Positions 1-8,019 of a stretch of 59,354 nucleotides of DNA are shown here, piece by piece (positions within the stretch are counted from its first letter, which is position 1; each line of letters starts with the position of its first letter). The DNA lies in the NCBI GenBank assembly GCA_002704915.1, contig PAIP01000029.1, forward strand, positions 1 to 59,354, read 5' to 3'. Source of the stretch: Parvularcula sp. (GTDB lineage: Bacteria > Pseudomonadota > Alphaproteobacteria > Caulobacterales > Parvularculaceae). The notes under the pieces were generated by a model. It did no database searches and was not told the DNA's origin. It worked only from the letters and a program-made list of their open reading frames with translations. Both the position numbers and the translations under genes were made by a program.

Positions 1-342
<342 letters not shown>

Positions 343-711
343 GAGTTTGAAAACTGACCTGCGGAGGGAAAACTCCGCATAAATCACTGACAAGTAGTTC
401 GTCACAAAACAAAACCTCGAATAAACGAAGTTTGGTTTGTAAACAGAAAAACGTCAGTGACAGTCAGTCCAAATCGAACCCTTTCGGGTTCAACGCTCTA
501 TTTCTAGAGCTTCGCTGGGACGCCGCCGCCCACGTTTCTCTTCCTCAATATTCAATTTTCAAAGAGCCTGCCCCGCCGCCCGAAAGGGCTTTGGAGCCGC
601 CGACTTTAACTCCGCGTTAACGAAGTTGAGCCGACAAAAAACCGACACTCCCGAGACCGCCCCTGGAACCCGTCTTCGGCTCCTGGCGGCCCGTCCCGGC
701 CGCGTCGGTGA
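343..711 (-). other. rrn leader (non-coding)
   Basis: This is the transcribed leader between the predicted rRNA promoter and the mature 16S start. It holds no credible gene: the short open frames across it lack ribosome binding sites and family resemblance. It contains a boxA-like antitermination element (listed separately). Sequence just upstream of the 16S start should pair with sequence after the 16S 3' end in the RNase III processing stem, but the partner strand is outside the window. Confidence 0.7.
557..568 (-). promoter_or_regulatory. boxA-like rrn antitermination site
   Basis: On the minus strand the sequence reads GGCTCTTTGAAA followed by ATTGAATATTGAGG. This matches the boxA core (GCTCTTTAACA type) bound by NusB/NusE in rRNA leaders, and it lies about 215 bases upstream of the 16S start, as usual for an rrn leader. 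Confidence 0.65.
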
Positions 712-717
712 GCGGGC

Positions 718-746
718 GATGTAGCCACCTGATCCCGCTCTGTCAA
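718..746 (-). promoter_or_regulatory. Predicted rRNA operon promoter
   Basis: On the minus strand there is a perfect -35 hexamer TTGACA (741-746), a 17-base spacer and a TACATC -10-like hexamer (718-723). Transcription would start near 711 and run into the boxA and 16S. The -10 is imperfect, and an additional upstream promoter is possible in the AT-rich stretch 748-860. Confidence 0.6.
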
Positions 747-1030
747 CGCATTTTTCAAACTTTTTTCGCGGATTTCTCGGGGGTGATTTTCCCCAAAATT
801 TCCACAACGGAATCTCGGCGCCGCCCGCGCGTTTTTCGGATGAGCTTTGATGTCCGGGGAACCGATATTTATAGGCGCGTTCGCGAATATTCAAGCGCCT
901 TTTCGCCCTTTGGGTGAAATTGTTCGCGCCACAGCGCCGCGCCCTCTCCCGAAGGCTCTAACCCCTGTTAAAGCTTGGGAAACCGGCCCCGCGGATAGTT
1001 GAGGCCAGCAATAGCAGCCCCAACAGCCTC

Positions 1031-2317
1031 ATGGTCCCCAGCCGCATTCTGCATTCGACATCGATCGCTGTCCGCGCGGCTTATGTTTTCGCGGCCCTGT
1101 CAGGCTTTGCTTTCCTCGCCCAGGCCGCCTGGCCCAACCAGACCTATTTCCCGGTGGATTTCAAATATTTCTGGCTGTCCGGCAGATTATGGCTCGACGG
1201 CGGATCGCCTTACGGACCTGAGCTGGAAACCCTAGGGAAAGCCGTTTTTCCCGGCGTTCGCATCAATCCGTTTTTCTACCCCCCAAGCTGGCGGCCAATC
1301 TCAAGTCTCGCAGCGCTCTCGCCTCCTAAGACCGCGGAAACCGTTTGGGCGACGCTCTCGGTGCTGGCGTTTGTGTTGACAGCCTGGCTGCTGGCTGGCG
1401 TTTCTTCCCAGCGCTATTACGCCTTGAACCATTGGCGTTGTTTCGCGCTGTATTTTGCGGCGATCGCCTTGCTCGTAAAGGCGGTCGAAATCGCGGTCAT
1501 CATTGGTCAGCCTACGCCCTTTCTCACTCTGGCTGCGGCCGCCCTGATCTGGTCCATTCACAAGCGAAACGCATTCGTTGCGGCAATTGCGTTGACAGCT
1601 TTATTCCTGAAACCGCAATTATCGATTTGCGTTGGGGCAGGCGCTCTCTTCATTCCATTCCTGCGGCTGCCGCTCGCAGCAGCAATCGCCGCCACATGCG
1701 GATTGACCGTTTACGGCCTCGCCGTTGATAACCCCCTTCAGGCATTCAGCGACTTCCTTCACAATCTGAACCTGTATAACGCCTACCCTGAAAATCAGCC
1801 TGAAAATATGAGCGGGTTTAATTTCATCACAAACGCTCTGTTTGGGGGATGGACAGCAAGTCCGTTCACGCTGGCGCTCTTCACCGGAGTCCTGTGTTGC
1901 TGCGCCTGCCTCATTCTGAAAAAAGCCGCCGTCGCTTTTCACGACACCGAGACCGCCCTGACAATGGTTATTTGCTTCATCCTTGCAGGGACGTTCATCA
2001 TGCCGACCCATAACTCTGACCTTCTCGTTGCGGTCATCGCCATATTGCTGGCGCCTCGCATAAAAACTGCGCCAATGCGCGTCTGTTATTTGATCGGCGC
2101 GCTGTTCGTCATGCGTTCAATGAGCCTCTCGGTCCTTTTTGCGGATATGCCGGGACCAGAAAAAACTGTCATTGTCTCCTTTCTTGATACGATCGGGCTT
2201 CTTCTTTTGCTTTGCCCCGCCGTCCATCTCCTGTGGCGTCAGGCGCAACCGAAACCGCCGGAGGCGAGGAGCTCCACACGGGGGATCATGACCGCGGCGA
2301 TAGCCCCGGGCGATTAG
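1031..2317 (+). CDS. GT87-type (DUF2029) membrane glycosyltransferase
   Basis: The 428-residue product is a polytopic inner-membrane protein of about ten hydrophobic segments. The N-terminal segment is followed by a D-F-K-Y-F stretch (from D43), a GRLWLDGGSPYG stretch (51-62) and an FFYPP motif (81-85). That order is typical of the GT87/DUF2029 polyprenol-phosphate-sugar transferases, in which an acidic residue in the first periplasmic loop is thought to be catalytic. Acceptor and sugar cannot be read from the sequence. No clear ribosome binding site precedes the ATG, so the start is tentative. It stands alone, with the patatin gene 155 bases downstream. The C-terminal tail after the last hydrophobic segment is polar and poorly constrained. 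Confidence 0.72.
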   Translation: MVPSRILHSTSIAVRAAYVFAALSGFAFLAQAAWPNQTYFPVDFKYFWLSGRLWLDGGSPYGPELETLGKAVFPGVRINPFFYPPSWRPISSLAALSPPKTAETVWATLSVLAFVLTAWLLAGVSSQRYYALNHWRCFALYFAAIALLVKAVEIAVIIGQPTPFLTLAAAALIWSIHKRNAFVAAIALTALFLKPQLSICVGAGALFIPFLRLPLAAAIAATCGLTVYGLAVDNPLQAFSDFLHNLNLYNAYPENQPENMSGFNFITNALFGGWTASPFTLALFTGVLCCCACLILKKAAVAFHDTETALTMVICFILAGTFIMPTHNSDLLVAVIAILLAPRIKTAPMRVCYLIGALFVMRSMSLSVLFADMPGPEKTVIVSFLDTIGLLLLLCPAVHLLWRQAQPKPPEARSSTRGIMTAAIAPGD

Positions 2318-2421
2318 GCGATGGGAAATTTTCTGAATCTCAGTACATTGCTAGCGGGAACAATTTTGCATTTCCGCGCCTTAATAATGTCCATGTATCT
2401 ACCGCCGCTGAAAAGTTTATG

Positions 2422-2448
2422 TAACAGCCCGAGCTGGACCGGCTGTTA
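2422..2448 (+). repeat. Inverted repeat ahead of the patatin gene
   Basis: TAACAGCC (2422-2429) and GGCTGTTA (2441-2448) form a perfect 8-bp stem with an 11-base loop, 24 bases before the start of the patatin gene. No T-run follows, so it could be a weak terminator of the upstream gene, an operator or a 5' UTR hairpin. Confidence 0.4.
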
Positions 2449-2472
2449 TGCGGAAATTAAAGGCCGCACAAC

Positions 2473-3408
2473 ATGAGCGAAACCGATATGCCCCCGTCTA
2501 AAGACGATGGCCCGCCGCCCGCGCCCGGCGCCAAAGCGGGTCTCGGCCTTGCCCTTGGAGGCGGGGTCGCCCGCGGCTGGGCCCATATCGGCGCGGTTCG
2601 CCGTCTTGAAGAACTGGGCGTCATCCCGGAAATCCTGGCCGGCACTTCCGTCGGCGCTCTCGTAGGCGGGTTCTGGCGCGCAGGCCGCCTCGATGCGCTG
2701 GAAGAATGGGCGCGCAGCCTCTCCCCGACCCGCATGCTCTCTTATGTTGATGTAGTTTTGAACGGCGCCGGCCTGATGGGCGGCAAGCGGCTCGAAAAGA
2801 CCATGCTTCGATATCTTCCGCCTACGGAGATACGGGACCTGCCGCACAAATTCGTCGCTGTCACGGCGGAACTTGCAACTGGTCACGAAGTCTGGCTTCG
2901 CGACGGCGATCTGGCCGAAGCCATGCAGGCGGCCTATGCCCTGCCTGGAATTTTCCCGCCCCGCGCAGTCGACAATCGCTGGCTGATCGATGGCGCGCTT
3001 GTCAATCCGGTTCCGGTTTCCGCCTGTCGCGCCACAGGCGCGCGCGTCGTGATCGCGATTGGCCTGCACGCGGATGCGTTCAATCTCGGCGTGGCGCAAA
3101 GAAAAGCACGGCTCGGCGAGATGCATCCCGCCGTGCAGGACGCGAAGGGCGGTTTCGCAAAACTGTTTACGGGCACGGCGCAGGCGCCGGGGGTTGGTTC
3201 CGTGATGCTTGCGTCCTTCAACATTTTGATGGACCGCATCACCCGCTCGCGCCTCGCCGGCGAACCGCCGGACGTTCTCATCACCCCCCATGTGGGGCAT
3301 ATTTCACTGCTTGAATTCGACAAGGCCGAAGAGCTTATCGCGCTCGGCCGCAAAGCCGTGGACGATGCGCGCCCGCAAATCGAAAGCGCGCTGGCCTATC
3401 TGGGTTAG
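2473..3408 (+). CDS. Patatin-like phospholipase (RssA-type)
   Basis: The 311-residue protein has the patatin oxyanion-hole motif GGGVARGWAHIG (29-40), the nucleophile elbow GTSVG with Ser59, and the dyad Asp in IDG (Asp173). It therefore carries the complete Ser-Asp lipid acyl hydrolase dyad. No signal peptide is visible, so it is probably cytoplasmic or peripherally membrane-bound, like RssA/NTE-type bacterial patatins. The first ~22 residues are Pro/Ala-rich and likely disordered. The substrate is unknown; a role in phospholipid turnover is inferred from the family. It converges on the CBS-domain gene with only 13 bases between stops. Confidence 0.88.
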   Translation: MSETDMPPSKDDGPPPAPGAKAGLGLALGGGVARGWAHIGAVRRLEELGVIPEILAGTSVGALVGGFWRAGRLDALEEWARSLSPTRMLSYVDVVLNGAGLMGGKRLEKTMLRYLPPTEIRDLPHKFVAVTAELATGHEVWLRDGDLAEAMQAAYALPGIFPPRAVDNRWLIDGALVNPVPVSACRATGARVVIAIGLHADAFNLGVAQRKARLGEMHPAVQDAKGGFAKLFTGTAQAPGVGSVMLASFNILMDRITRSRLAGEPPDVLITPHVGHISLLEFDKAEELIALGRKAVDDARPQIESALAYLG

Positions 3409-3421
3409 GCGAATTCGCCGC

Positions 3422-3850
3422 CTAGGAGTTGATATACTCTTTCAGCGCCGCCGCTTCCTGTTCGGCTTCTTCTATCTTGCGCTTGACCACATCGCCGATT
3501 GAGATAACGCCGATGATCTTTCCGGCATTTTGCACCGGCAGGTGCCGTATGCGCTTTTCCGTCATGCGCCCCATTAAGTCATCGATGGTTTCATCGGGCG
3601 CGCAAGTGTACGGATTAGCGGTCATGCATTCGCTCACGCGCATGGCAAGCGTTTCCGGGCCTTTTTCGCCAAGCCTTCGGACCACGTCGCGCTCGGAAAG
3701 AATGCCGACGGCCTTGCCGCCATCATCGCAGACCATGACTGCGCCGATATTCTTTGAATTGAGAACGCCAACCGCAGCCTCGATCGTATCGTCAGGCTTT
3801 ACAGCGAAAACGTCGGCGCCTTTGGACTGAAGGATGTGTTTGACTTTCAT
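3422..3850 (-). CDS. CBS-domain protein
   Basis: The 142-residue protein consists almost entirely of two CBS motifs (about residues 8-60 and 73-128), forming one Bateman module that typically binds adenine nucleotides. It starts MKVKHILQSKG and ends with a charged helix. The start at 3850 has a GGAGACG ribosome binding site six bases upstream; a longer upstream frame exists but lacks one. Stand-alone CBS pairs often regulate a partner enzyme or channel, but no partner is apparent here. The gene lies downstream of the broken methyltransferase on the same strand. Confidence 0.88.
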   Translation of the reverse strand: MKVKHILQSKGADVFAVKPDDTIEAAVGVLNSKNIGAVMVCDDGGKAVGILSERDVVRRLGEKGPETLAMRVSECMTANPYTCAPDETIDDLMGRMTEKRIRHLPVQNAGKIIGVISIGDVVKRKIEEAEQEAAALKEYINS

Positions 3851-3935
3851 CAGCGTCTCCTTCCCTGTTGGCGCCATCATGCGCCCAGCGCGGGCGGCGG
3901 GCAAGCCGGGAATGGCTTTGCCGCACTGCGAAAAT

Positions 3936-4587
3936 TCAGTTTTTGTAGAAAATATAAGATTTCGGCAGGGCGAATTTCCGCTCCGTCAGGAGCGCCGCAT
4001 CGGGAAAGAACTCTTCCATGGCGCGGCGCGAAATCACCGTTGTGCCTTTCACCATATCCGTCCAGGCCGGAAGCTTTTTCTCCCAGTTGCGAATAAAGGC
4101 GGCGCGCATAAAGCCCGGCATCACAAACCAGAACGGCATGCCCGTATGGGCCTCGATGGGAAACCAGATCGACGGGGTTTGAACCCAATATCGCGGCGCA
4201 AGACGCCTCACTTCTTTCGCAAAGGCGCGCTGTTTGTCCTCGCCCCCCCACATGCTCGATAACGCTGTTGGAGAAGACGAACTCGAAGTCATTATCGCCA
4301 TACTGATTAACGTCGCAGGCGTCCCCCTCAACATACTTGAAGGTGTGGATTGATTCCGGCGGCGCCGGCATGGCGATGCCGGGCAGATTCAAAATCACGA
4401 TATCGAGGGGCGTTTCGATGAAATTCCAGATATGCGGCTGTCCGCCGAGATCCATGACGCGCATCCCCGGCTTCAACCCCATGACCGTTTCGAGCTGCGC
4501 CATGCGCGCCTTGCGGGTCCCGGCCGAAAACGGGCCCAGCAGGCGCCGGAAGACTTCGAACCGCGCATATTGTAAGGCGTTTTTCAT
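3936..4587 (-). pseudogene. Class I SAM-dependent methyltransferase, frameshifted at a G7 tract
   Basis: Two frames together make one methyltransferase of about 216 residues. The first runs from MKNALQYARFEVFRR through MDLGGQPHIWNF (SAM-binding motif I position) and ends its family-like part at FSNSVIEHVGG. The family-like sequence resumes in another frame with EDKQRAFAKEVRRLAPRYW and continues to KSYIFYKN. The switch falls in a run of seven G on the minus strand (4243-4249); removing one G restores an uninterrupted protein. If read straight through, the first frame continues as unrelated sequence to 3877. The start is one base downstream of the rhomboid stop, so the two are probably co-transcribed. 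This may be a true mutation, slippage-prone phase variation or a sequencing error. Confidence 0.8.
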
Positions 4588-4588
4588 C

Positions 4589-5311
4589 TTATCTCCCGCG
4601 GCCGGCGAACCGCTCGAACAATGGATAGCTCAAGAGACCGAACACATATCCGCCGATATGCGCTTGCCAGGCGCTGGTGGCGCCGAACAAAAACCGGCTC
4701 AGATTCGAGGTGTCCAGAAAGAAGCTTAAAGAAATCACAATTGCGGAAAACAGCGCCAGAATAGCACCGTTGCGAAAAACTCCGCCACTGGGGCCGCCTT
4801 CGCTGTCTCGCGTGACAAGCACCCACATGCTGGCGCCGGCAAGCCCGGCCGCAGCGCCGGATGCGCCGATCATGGGCGCATAAGAAGCCGGCGCCGCAAC
4901 GACATAGGCCAGTCCGCCCGCCATGCCGCAAAGAATAAAGAAAGCAATAAACGCCGCGGGCGCGTCGCTTTTGCGTTCGCGCGCATGAAACTGCATTTCA
5001 CGGCAGATAAAGCCTCCCAATCCCAAGATCGCCGCCAGATTGATTAAGAGGTGCGTAAGGTTAACGTGAAAGAACATGTAACCGAGAAATTCTCTAGCGA
5101 CGGCAATATAATTCCCTTCGTCCGCGGACCGCAGCACGCGGGCCGGGGCCAGATCGAACATGCGCCACAGGCGTGCGCCCAGCCGGTCAGGCGCGAGAAC
5201 CATTACAAGATGAACAAAGGTCAGGATGACGCCGATAGCCGCGACCGGATTTGGGGGATTGAACAGCAGGGAAACCCATCCCTCTCCCCTTTCGGCTTGC
5301 GTTTTCGACAT
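4589..5311 (-). CDS. Rhomboid-family intramembrane serine protease
   Basis: The 240-residue polytopic protein has the rhomboid signature set: HVNLTHLLIN in the second core helix (82-91), the nucleophile motif GASG with Ser151, and AHIGGYVFG with the catalytic His218. The Ser-His dyad is complete. It should cleave transmembrane segments of client proteins in the inner membrane. An insertion of charged residues (about 107-116) separates two helices. The gene is divergent from the tandem-PilZ gene and is followed after one base by the methyltransferase. Natural substrates cannot be deduced. Confidence 0.9.
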   Translation of the reverse strand: MSKTQAERGEGWVSLLFNPPNPVAAIGVILTFVHLVMVLAPDRLGARLWRMFDLAPARVLRSADEGNYIAVAREFLGYMFFHVNLTHLLINLAAILGLGGFICREMQFHARERKSDAPAAFIAFFILCGMAGGLAYVVAAPASYAPMIGASGAAAGLAGASMWVLVTRDSEGGPSGGVFRNGAILALFSAIVISLSFFLDTSNLSRFLFGATSAWQAHIGGYVFGLLSYPLFERFAGRGR

Positions 5312-5327
5312 CCGGCGCTCGTAAAAA

Positions 5328-5383
5328 CTTAGTGAAAATGATTAACGAAGGCGACGCAACAGCGCAAACCTTTGTTCACTAAG
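5328..5383. repeat. Spaced inverted repeat in the rhomboid/PilZ divergent region
   Basis: CTTAGTGAA (5328-5336) and TTCACTAAG (5375-5383) are perfect 9-base inverted copies separated by 38 bases, in the region serving two divergent genes. They could be paired binding sites for a regulator, or an RNA stem at the 5' end of the PilZ transcript. Confidence 0.4.
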
Positions 5384-5426
5384 CGCCCGTAAGATTTTCT
5401 GGAAACCTCATCATATTGGGCTGGCC

Positions 5427-6137
5427 ATGGTTAACTCCAAATCGGAACAGGATAGCGTGCAGGCTCCGCAAGGCGGCGCTTCGCAATCTGAAGACGAACG
5501 GCGCCGGCATCGCCGCGTCTCCATGCCTCTGAAATGCCGTTTCCTGACCGAAAAGGGCGTGGAATGCGAGGCCGAGGTGCTGAACATCTCCGCCGCCGGC
5601 GCCATGCTGCGATCAAAATTTCCGCCACGCATCGGACACACCATCGTTCTCTATGTCGATCAGCTCGGCCGGATCGAAGGAAAGGTGGTTCGCTCCGCAA
5701 ACAACACCTTTGCCGTCAGCTATCCAAAAAGGCGCGAGCGACAAGCGATTATCGCCGATCACCTCACCTCGGCGTTGAATAACCGTCCGCGCGGCGCCGA
5801 CCGGCGCATCAACCCCCGCGTCAAACAGGATTCGCCCGCAACTGTCCGGTTTGAGGACGGCCGCGAGGTGCAGTGTTCCATATCGGACATCTCGCTTACG
5901 GGCGCATCGTTGAACATTTCACCGCGGCCGCCGCTTGGCGCCCATCTCGTTTTGGGACGAATGAACGCAAAAGTCGTGCGGCGCCACGATCAGGGCGTCG
6001 GTATTGTCTTTACGGGAAGCGCCGAGCGCCTTGACCAAGTGATTGAAGACACGACGTCGCCGGAGCCTATCGAGACAACTGGCGCGGGTTTTGCTCAAAG
6101 CTTCGGCAAGAAAGGCGTGCGCGCCGGAAGCGAATGA
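5427..6137 (+). CDS. Tandem PilZ-domain protein
   Basis: The 236-residue soluble protein carries two PilZ-like units. The first has the c-di-GMP-binding pattern RRRHRR (25-30) followed by NISAAGA (53-59), close to the classic RxxxR...D/NxSxxG signature. The second has DRRINPR (125-131) and DISLTGAS (154-161). Both could bind cyclic di-GMP; the second arginine cluster is less canonical. No output domain is attached, so it likely acts through a partner. A GYF_2-domain gene starts nine bases downstream and is probably co-transcribed. PilZ proteins usually act on motility, envelope or polysaccharide production. Confidence 0.85.
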   Translation: MVNSKSEQDSVQAPQGGASQSEDERRRHRRVSMPLKCRFLTEKGVECEAEVLNISAAGAMLRSKFPPRIGHTIVLYVDQLGRIEGKVVRSANNTFAVSYPKRRERQAIIADHLTSALNNRPRGADRRINPRVKQDSPATVRFEDGREVQCSISDISLTGASLNISPRPPLGAHLVLGRMNAKVVRRHDQGVGIVFTGSAERLDQVIEDTTSPEPIETTGAGFAQSFGKKGVRAGSE

Positions 6138-6146
6138 GGAAAGCCA

Positions 6147-6779
6147 ATGCTGGCTACCGAAAACTGGTGCATTAAGGTCCAGGAAAAGGTCTATGGGCCT
6201 TATACGACTCAGCAGATGCGCAAATTTGCGCTTGAGGGGCGCCTTGCCGCGTGGTCGCTTGTCTCTCCCGCTGGCGGGCGTTCCTGGCGCGAGGCCAAAC
6301 GCGAAACCGTCTTCTCAACTTTCTTTGGGTCCAGTGCCGCGGCGGAGCCCAGGGCTACGCTTAAGACTTTCGGCAAGCGCAATGACTGCGAGAATGTCGT
6401 CAGCGAAGAAGCGCCTCATATTAACGGTCATGACGCCAAGGCAAACGACCCTAAAACGAATGGCGGCGTGCGCAGTGAAACCTCCGAAGCCTGCGACGCA
6501 AATTTCATTGTGATCTTCGATGTGGTGAGCGGCGCGGCCAGCCGCGTCGAAGCAGCGATGATGTCGCTCGGTCCGGCGTTCCGCATCGCAGATAACGTCT
6601 GGCATGTGACATGCGAACTCACCGCTGTCGGCGTGCGCAACGCCATCGCGCCCTATTTGCGCAGCAGCGAATCCATTTTCGTCGTTGACGCTTCGCGCGG
6701 ACGCAGCTCCTGGAGCAACTATTCGCCGGAAGCGAACGCAAAACTGGCTGCCGCGCATTTCCGCGCCAAGGCGCATTAG
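6147..6779 (+). CDS. GYF_2-domain protein with unknown C-terminal domain
   Basis: The N-terminal ~50 residues (WCIKVQEKVYGPYTTQQM at about 7-24, ending in SWREA) match the GYF_2/DUF4339 fold, a probable peptide-binding module with the typical G-P-Y/F and late Trp positions. A polar linker (about 70-110) leads to a compact domain from DANFIVIFDVVSG to the end that I do not recognise; its alternating pattern suggests a small alpha/beta ferredoxin-like fold. No signal peptide or membrane segment is present. Its close spacing to the PilZ gene suggests they work together, perhaps as adaptor and c-di-GMP receptor; that is inference. Confidence 0.7.
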   Translation: MLATENWCIKVQEKVYGPYTTQQMRKFALEGRLAAWSLVSPAGGRSWREAKRETVFSTFFGSSAAAEPRATLKTFGKRNDCENVVSEEAPHINGHDAKANDPKTNGGVRSETSEACDANFIVIFDVVSGAASRVEAAMMSLGPAFRIADNVWHVTCELTAVGVRNAIAPYLRSSESIFVVDASRGRSSWSNYSPEANAKLAAAHFRAKAH

Positions 6780-6844
6780 CCGCTACGGACTTCACAGCCG
6801 CACGTCCATTAACCTTTGCGAATTTTTTCTGACGCCCGAAAAAC

Positions 6845-6865
6845 TTTTCGGCGCGGAGCCGAAAA
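6845..6865. repeat. Hairpin-forming inverted repeat
   Basis: TTTTCGGC (6845-6852) and GCCGAAAA (6858-6865) form a perfect 8-bp stem with a five-base loop, 66 bases past the GYF_2 gene. No T-run follows on the plus strand; on the minus strand GTTTTT follows. It could terminate the upstream transcript weakly or be an operator, since TATAGT (a -10-like hexamer) begins five bases later. Confidence 0.45.
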
Positions 6866-6910
6866 CGCGTTATAGTGAATTCGTCGAGTGATTCGCGGAA
6901 GCGCCTCTCA

Positions 6911-7045
6911 ATACCGCTGCGGTTTAATCCCGCAGCAGTCGAAGGAGTATCGGGCGTCGGAATGCAGTGTGACAGCATAGAGGAAATCCGGTCAGGCGCG
7001 ATGCCCGCAAGGTTTCTCTTACGCTGTTTGTTACGTCACACTCGT
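6911..7045 (+). ncRNA. Candidate structured 5' leader of phoH
   Basis: The 324-base gap before phoH holds no credible gene but several strong pairings. GCTGCGG (6916-6922) pairs with CCGCAGC (6930-6936). AGTGTGAC (6966-6973) pairs perfectly with GTCACACT (7035-7042), enclosing a further arm AGAG-AAA (6979-6986) against TTTCTCT (7013-7019). CGGGCGT (6951-6957) can pair with ATGCCCG (7001-7007), crossing the long stem; that means a pseudoknot or two alternative folds. This arrangement resembles a cis-regulatory RNA. I cannot match it to a known riboswitch class from memory. Confidence 0.45.
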
Positions 7046-7103
7046 CATTTCACCGCAATCATTTCGACTTCCCCATATTTTAATTTGTTATCTGGAGGCG
7101 TAG

Positions 7104-7889
7104 ATGGCCAAACGCACGGCGCGCCGCGCAGCGCGGCGCATGCAGGAGCTTGTGCATTACGGTGAAGATTCCAATGTCCGGCGGCTCTTTGACGAGCCGC
7201 AATGGTCCCCATTGGACGACAATAAATACGATCGCCAAAATCAGCCCCGCGGACAGAGCGATCAGAAGTACCGAAAAAACATCCGTGCCCAGAATGACTC
7301 CCAGCAGAAAATGCTGGACGCCATCGATGAAGTCCCGCTTGTTTTCGCCTGCGGCGCCGCCGGCACCGGTAAAACCTATCTCGCCATCGCCAAAGCCGTC
7401 GAAGCGCTCGATTCCGGCGCCGTGAGACGCATCATCCTTTCCCGGCCCGCGGTCGAAGCCGGCGAAAGCCTCGGCTTCCTCCCCGGCGACATGGAGGAAA
7501 AACTCTCCCCTTATTTGCGCCCACTTTATGACGCGCTGTGCGACCGGATCTCGTCAAAGCGGCTGAAGGCGCTGATGGCCGAGGGGGTTATCGAGATTGC
7601 GCCCATCGCCTATATGCGGGGGCGGACGCTGAACAACGCCTATATCGTCATCGACGAGGCGCAGAACTGCACCTACGGCCAGCTCAAAATGCTGCTGACA
7701 CGGCTCGGCTGGAATTCCTCCATGGTGGTGACCGGCGATCCGGCGCAGAGCGACCTCCTGCCCGGCATGTCCGGTCTATCCGATGTGGTGAACAAGCTGG
7801 AAGCGCTCGATAATGTCCGGGCCATCCGCTTCACCCGGGAGGATGTGGTGCGCCATCCTCTGGTGGCGGAGATGATCGACGCCCTTTAA
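7104..7889 (+). CDS. phoH: PhoH-family ATPase
   Basis: The 261-residue P-loop protein has Walker A GAAGTGKT (84-91), Walker B IVIDEAQN with the usual DEAQN pattern, and the MVVTGDPAQSDL sensor segment characteristic of PhoH. It corresponds to the short single-domain PhoH (no PIN or KH domain), a cytoplasmic ATPase linked in other bacteria to phosphate starvation and RNA metabolism. The first ~60 residues are basic and variable. The start at 7104 follows a good CTGGAGG ribosome binding site. A long, probably structured leader precedes it, and the gene appears to be transcribed alone. Confidence 0.9.
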   Translation: MAKRTARRAARRMQELVHYGEDSNVRRLFDEPQWSPLDDNKYDRQNQPRGQSDQKYRKNIRAQNDSQQKMLDAIDEVPLVFACGAAGTGKTYLAIAKAVEALDSGAVRRIILSRPAVEAGESLGFLPGDMEEKLSPYLRPLYDALCDRISSKRLKALMAEGVIEIAPIAYMRGRTLNNAYIVIDEAQNCTYGQLKMLLTRLGWNSSMVVTGDPAQSDLLPGMSGLSDVVNKLEALDNVRAIRFTREDVVRHPLVAEMIDAL

Positions 7890-8019
7890 AGGCCCCGTCC
7901 AAGGCGCGCCCGGCCGAAAAGCGTACGCCGCCGGACCGGACGCGCCATTTTACTCCCAGCCGCTCCATGCTAATGACCTCCCCCTAGGGAGTTTGGGGCA
8001 GTGACGTCAGGGCGGTCCA

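Noticed and set aside
2473-3300. Minus-strand open frames over the patatin gene, one of 284 residues
   Set aside because: They lack signals and family resemblance, while the plus-strand patatin motifs are complete.
6875-7165. A 96-residue open frame in the phoH leader
   Set aside because: No ribosome binding site, and its end overlaps phoH out of frame; the inverted repeats explain the sequence better.
7978-7991. CTCCC/GGGAG hairpin after phoH as a terminator
   Set aside because: Only five base pairs and three T follow, too weak to call.
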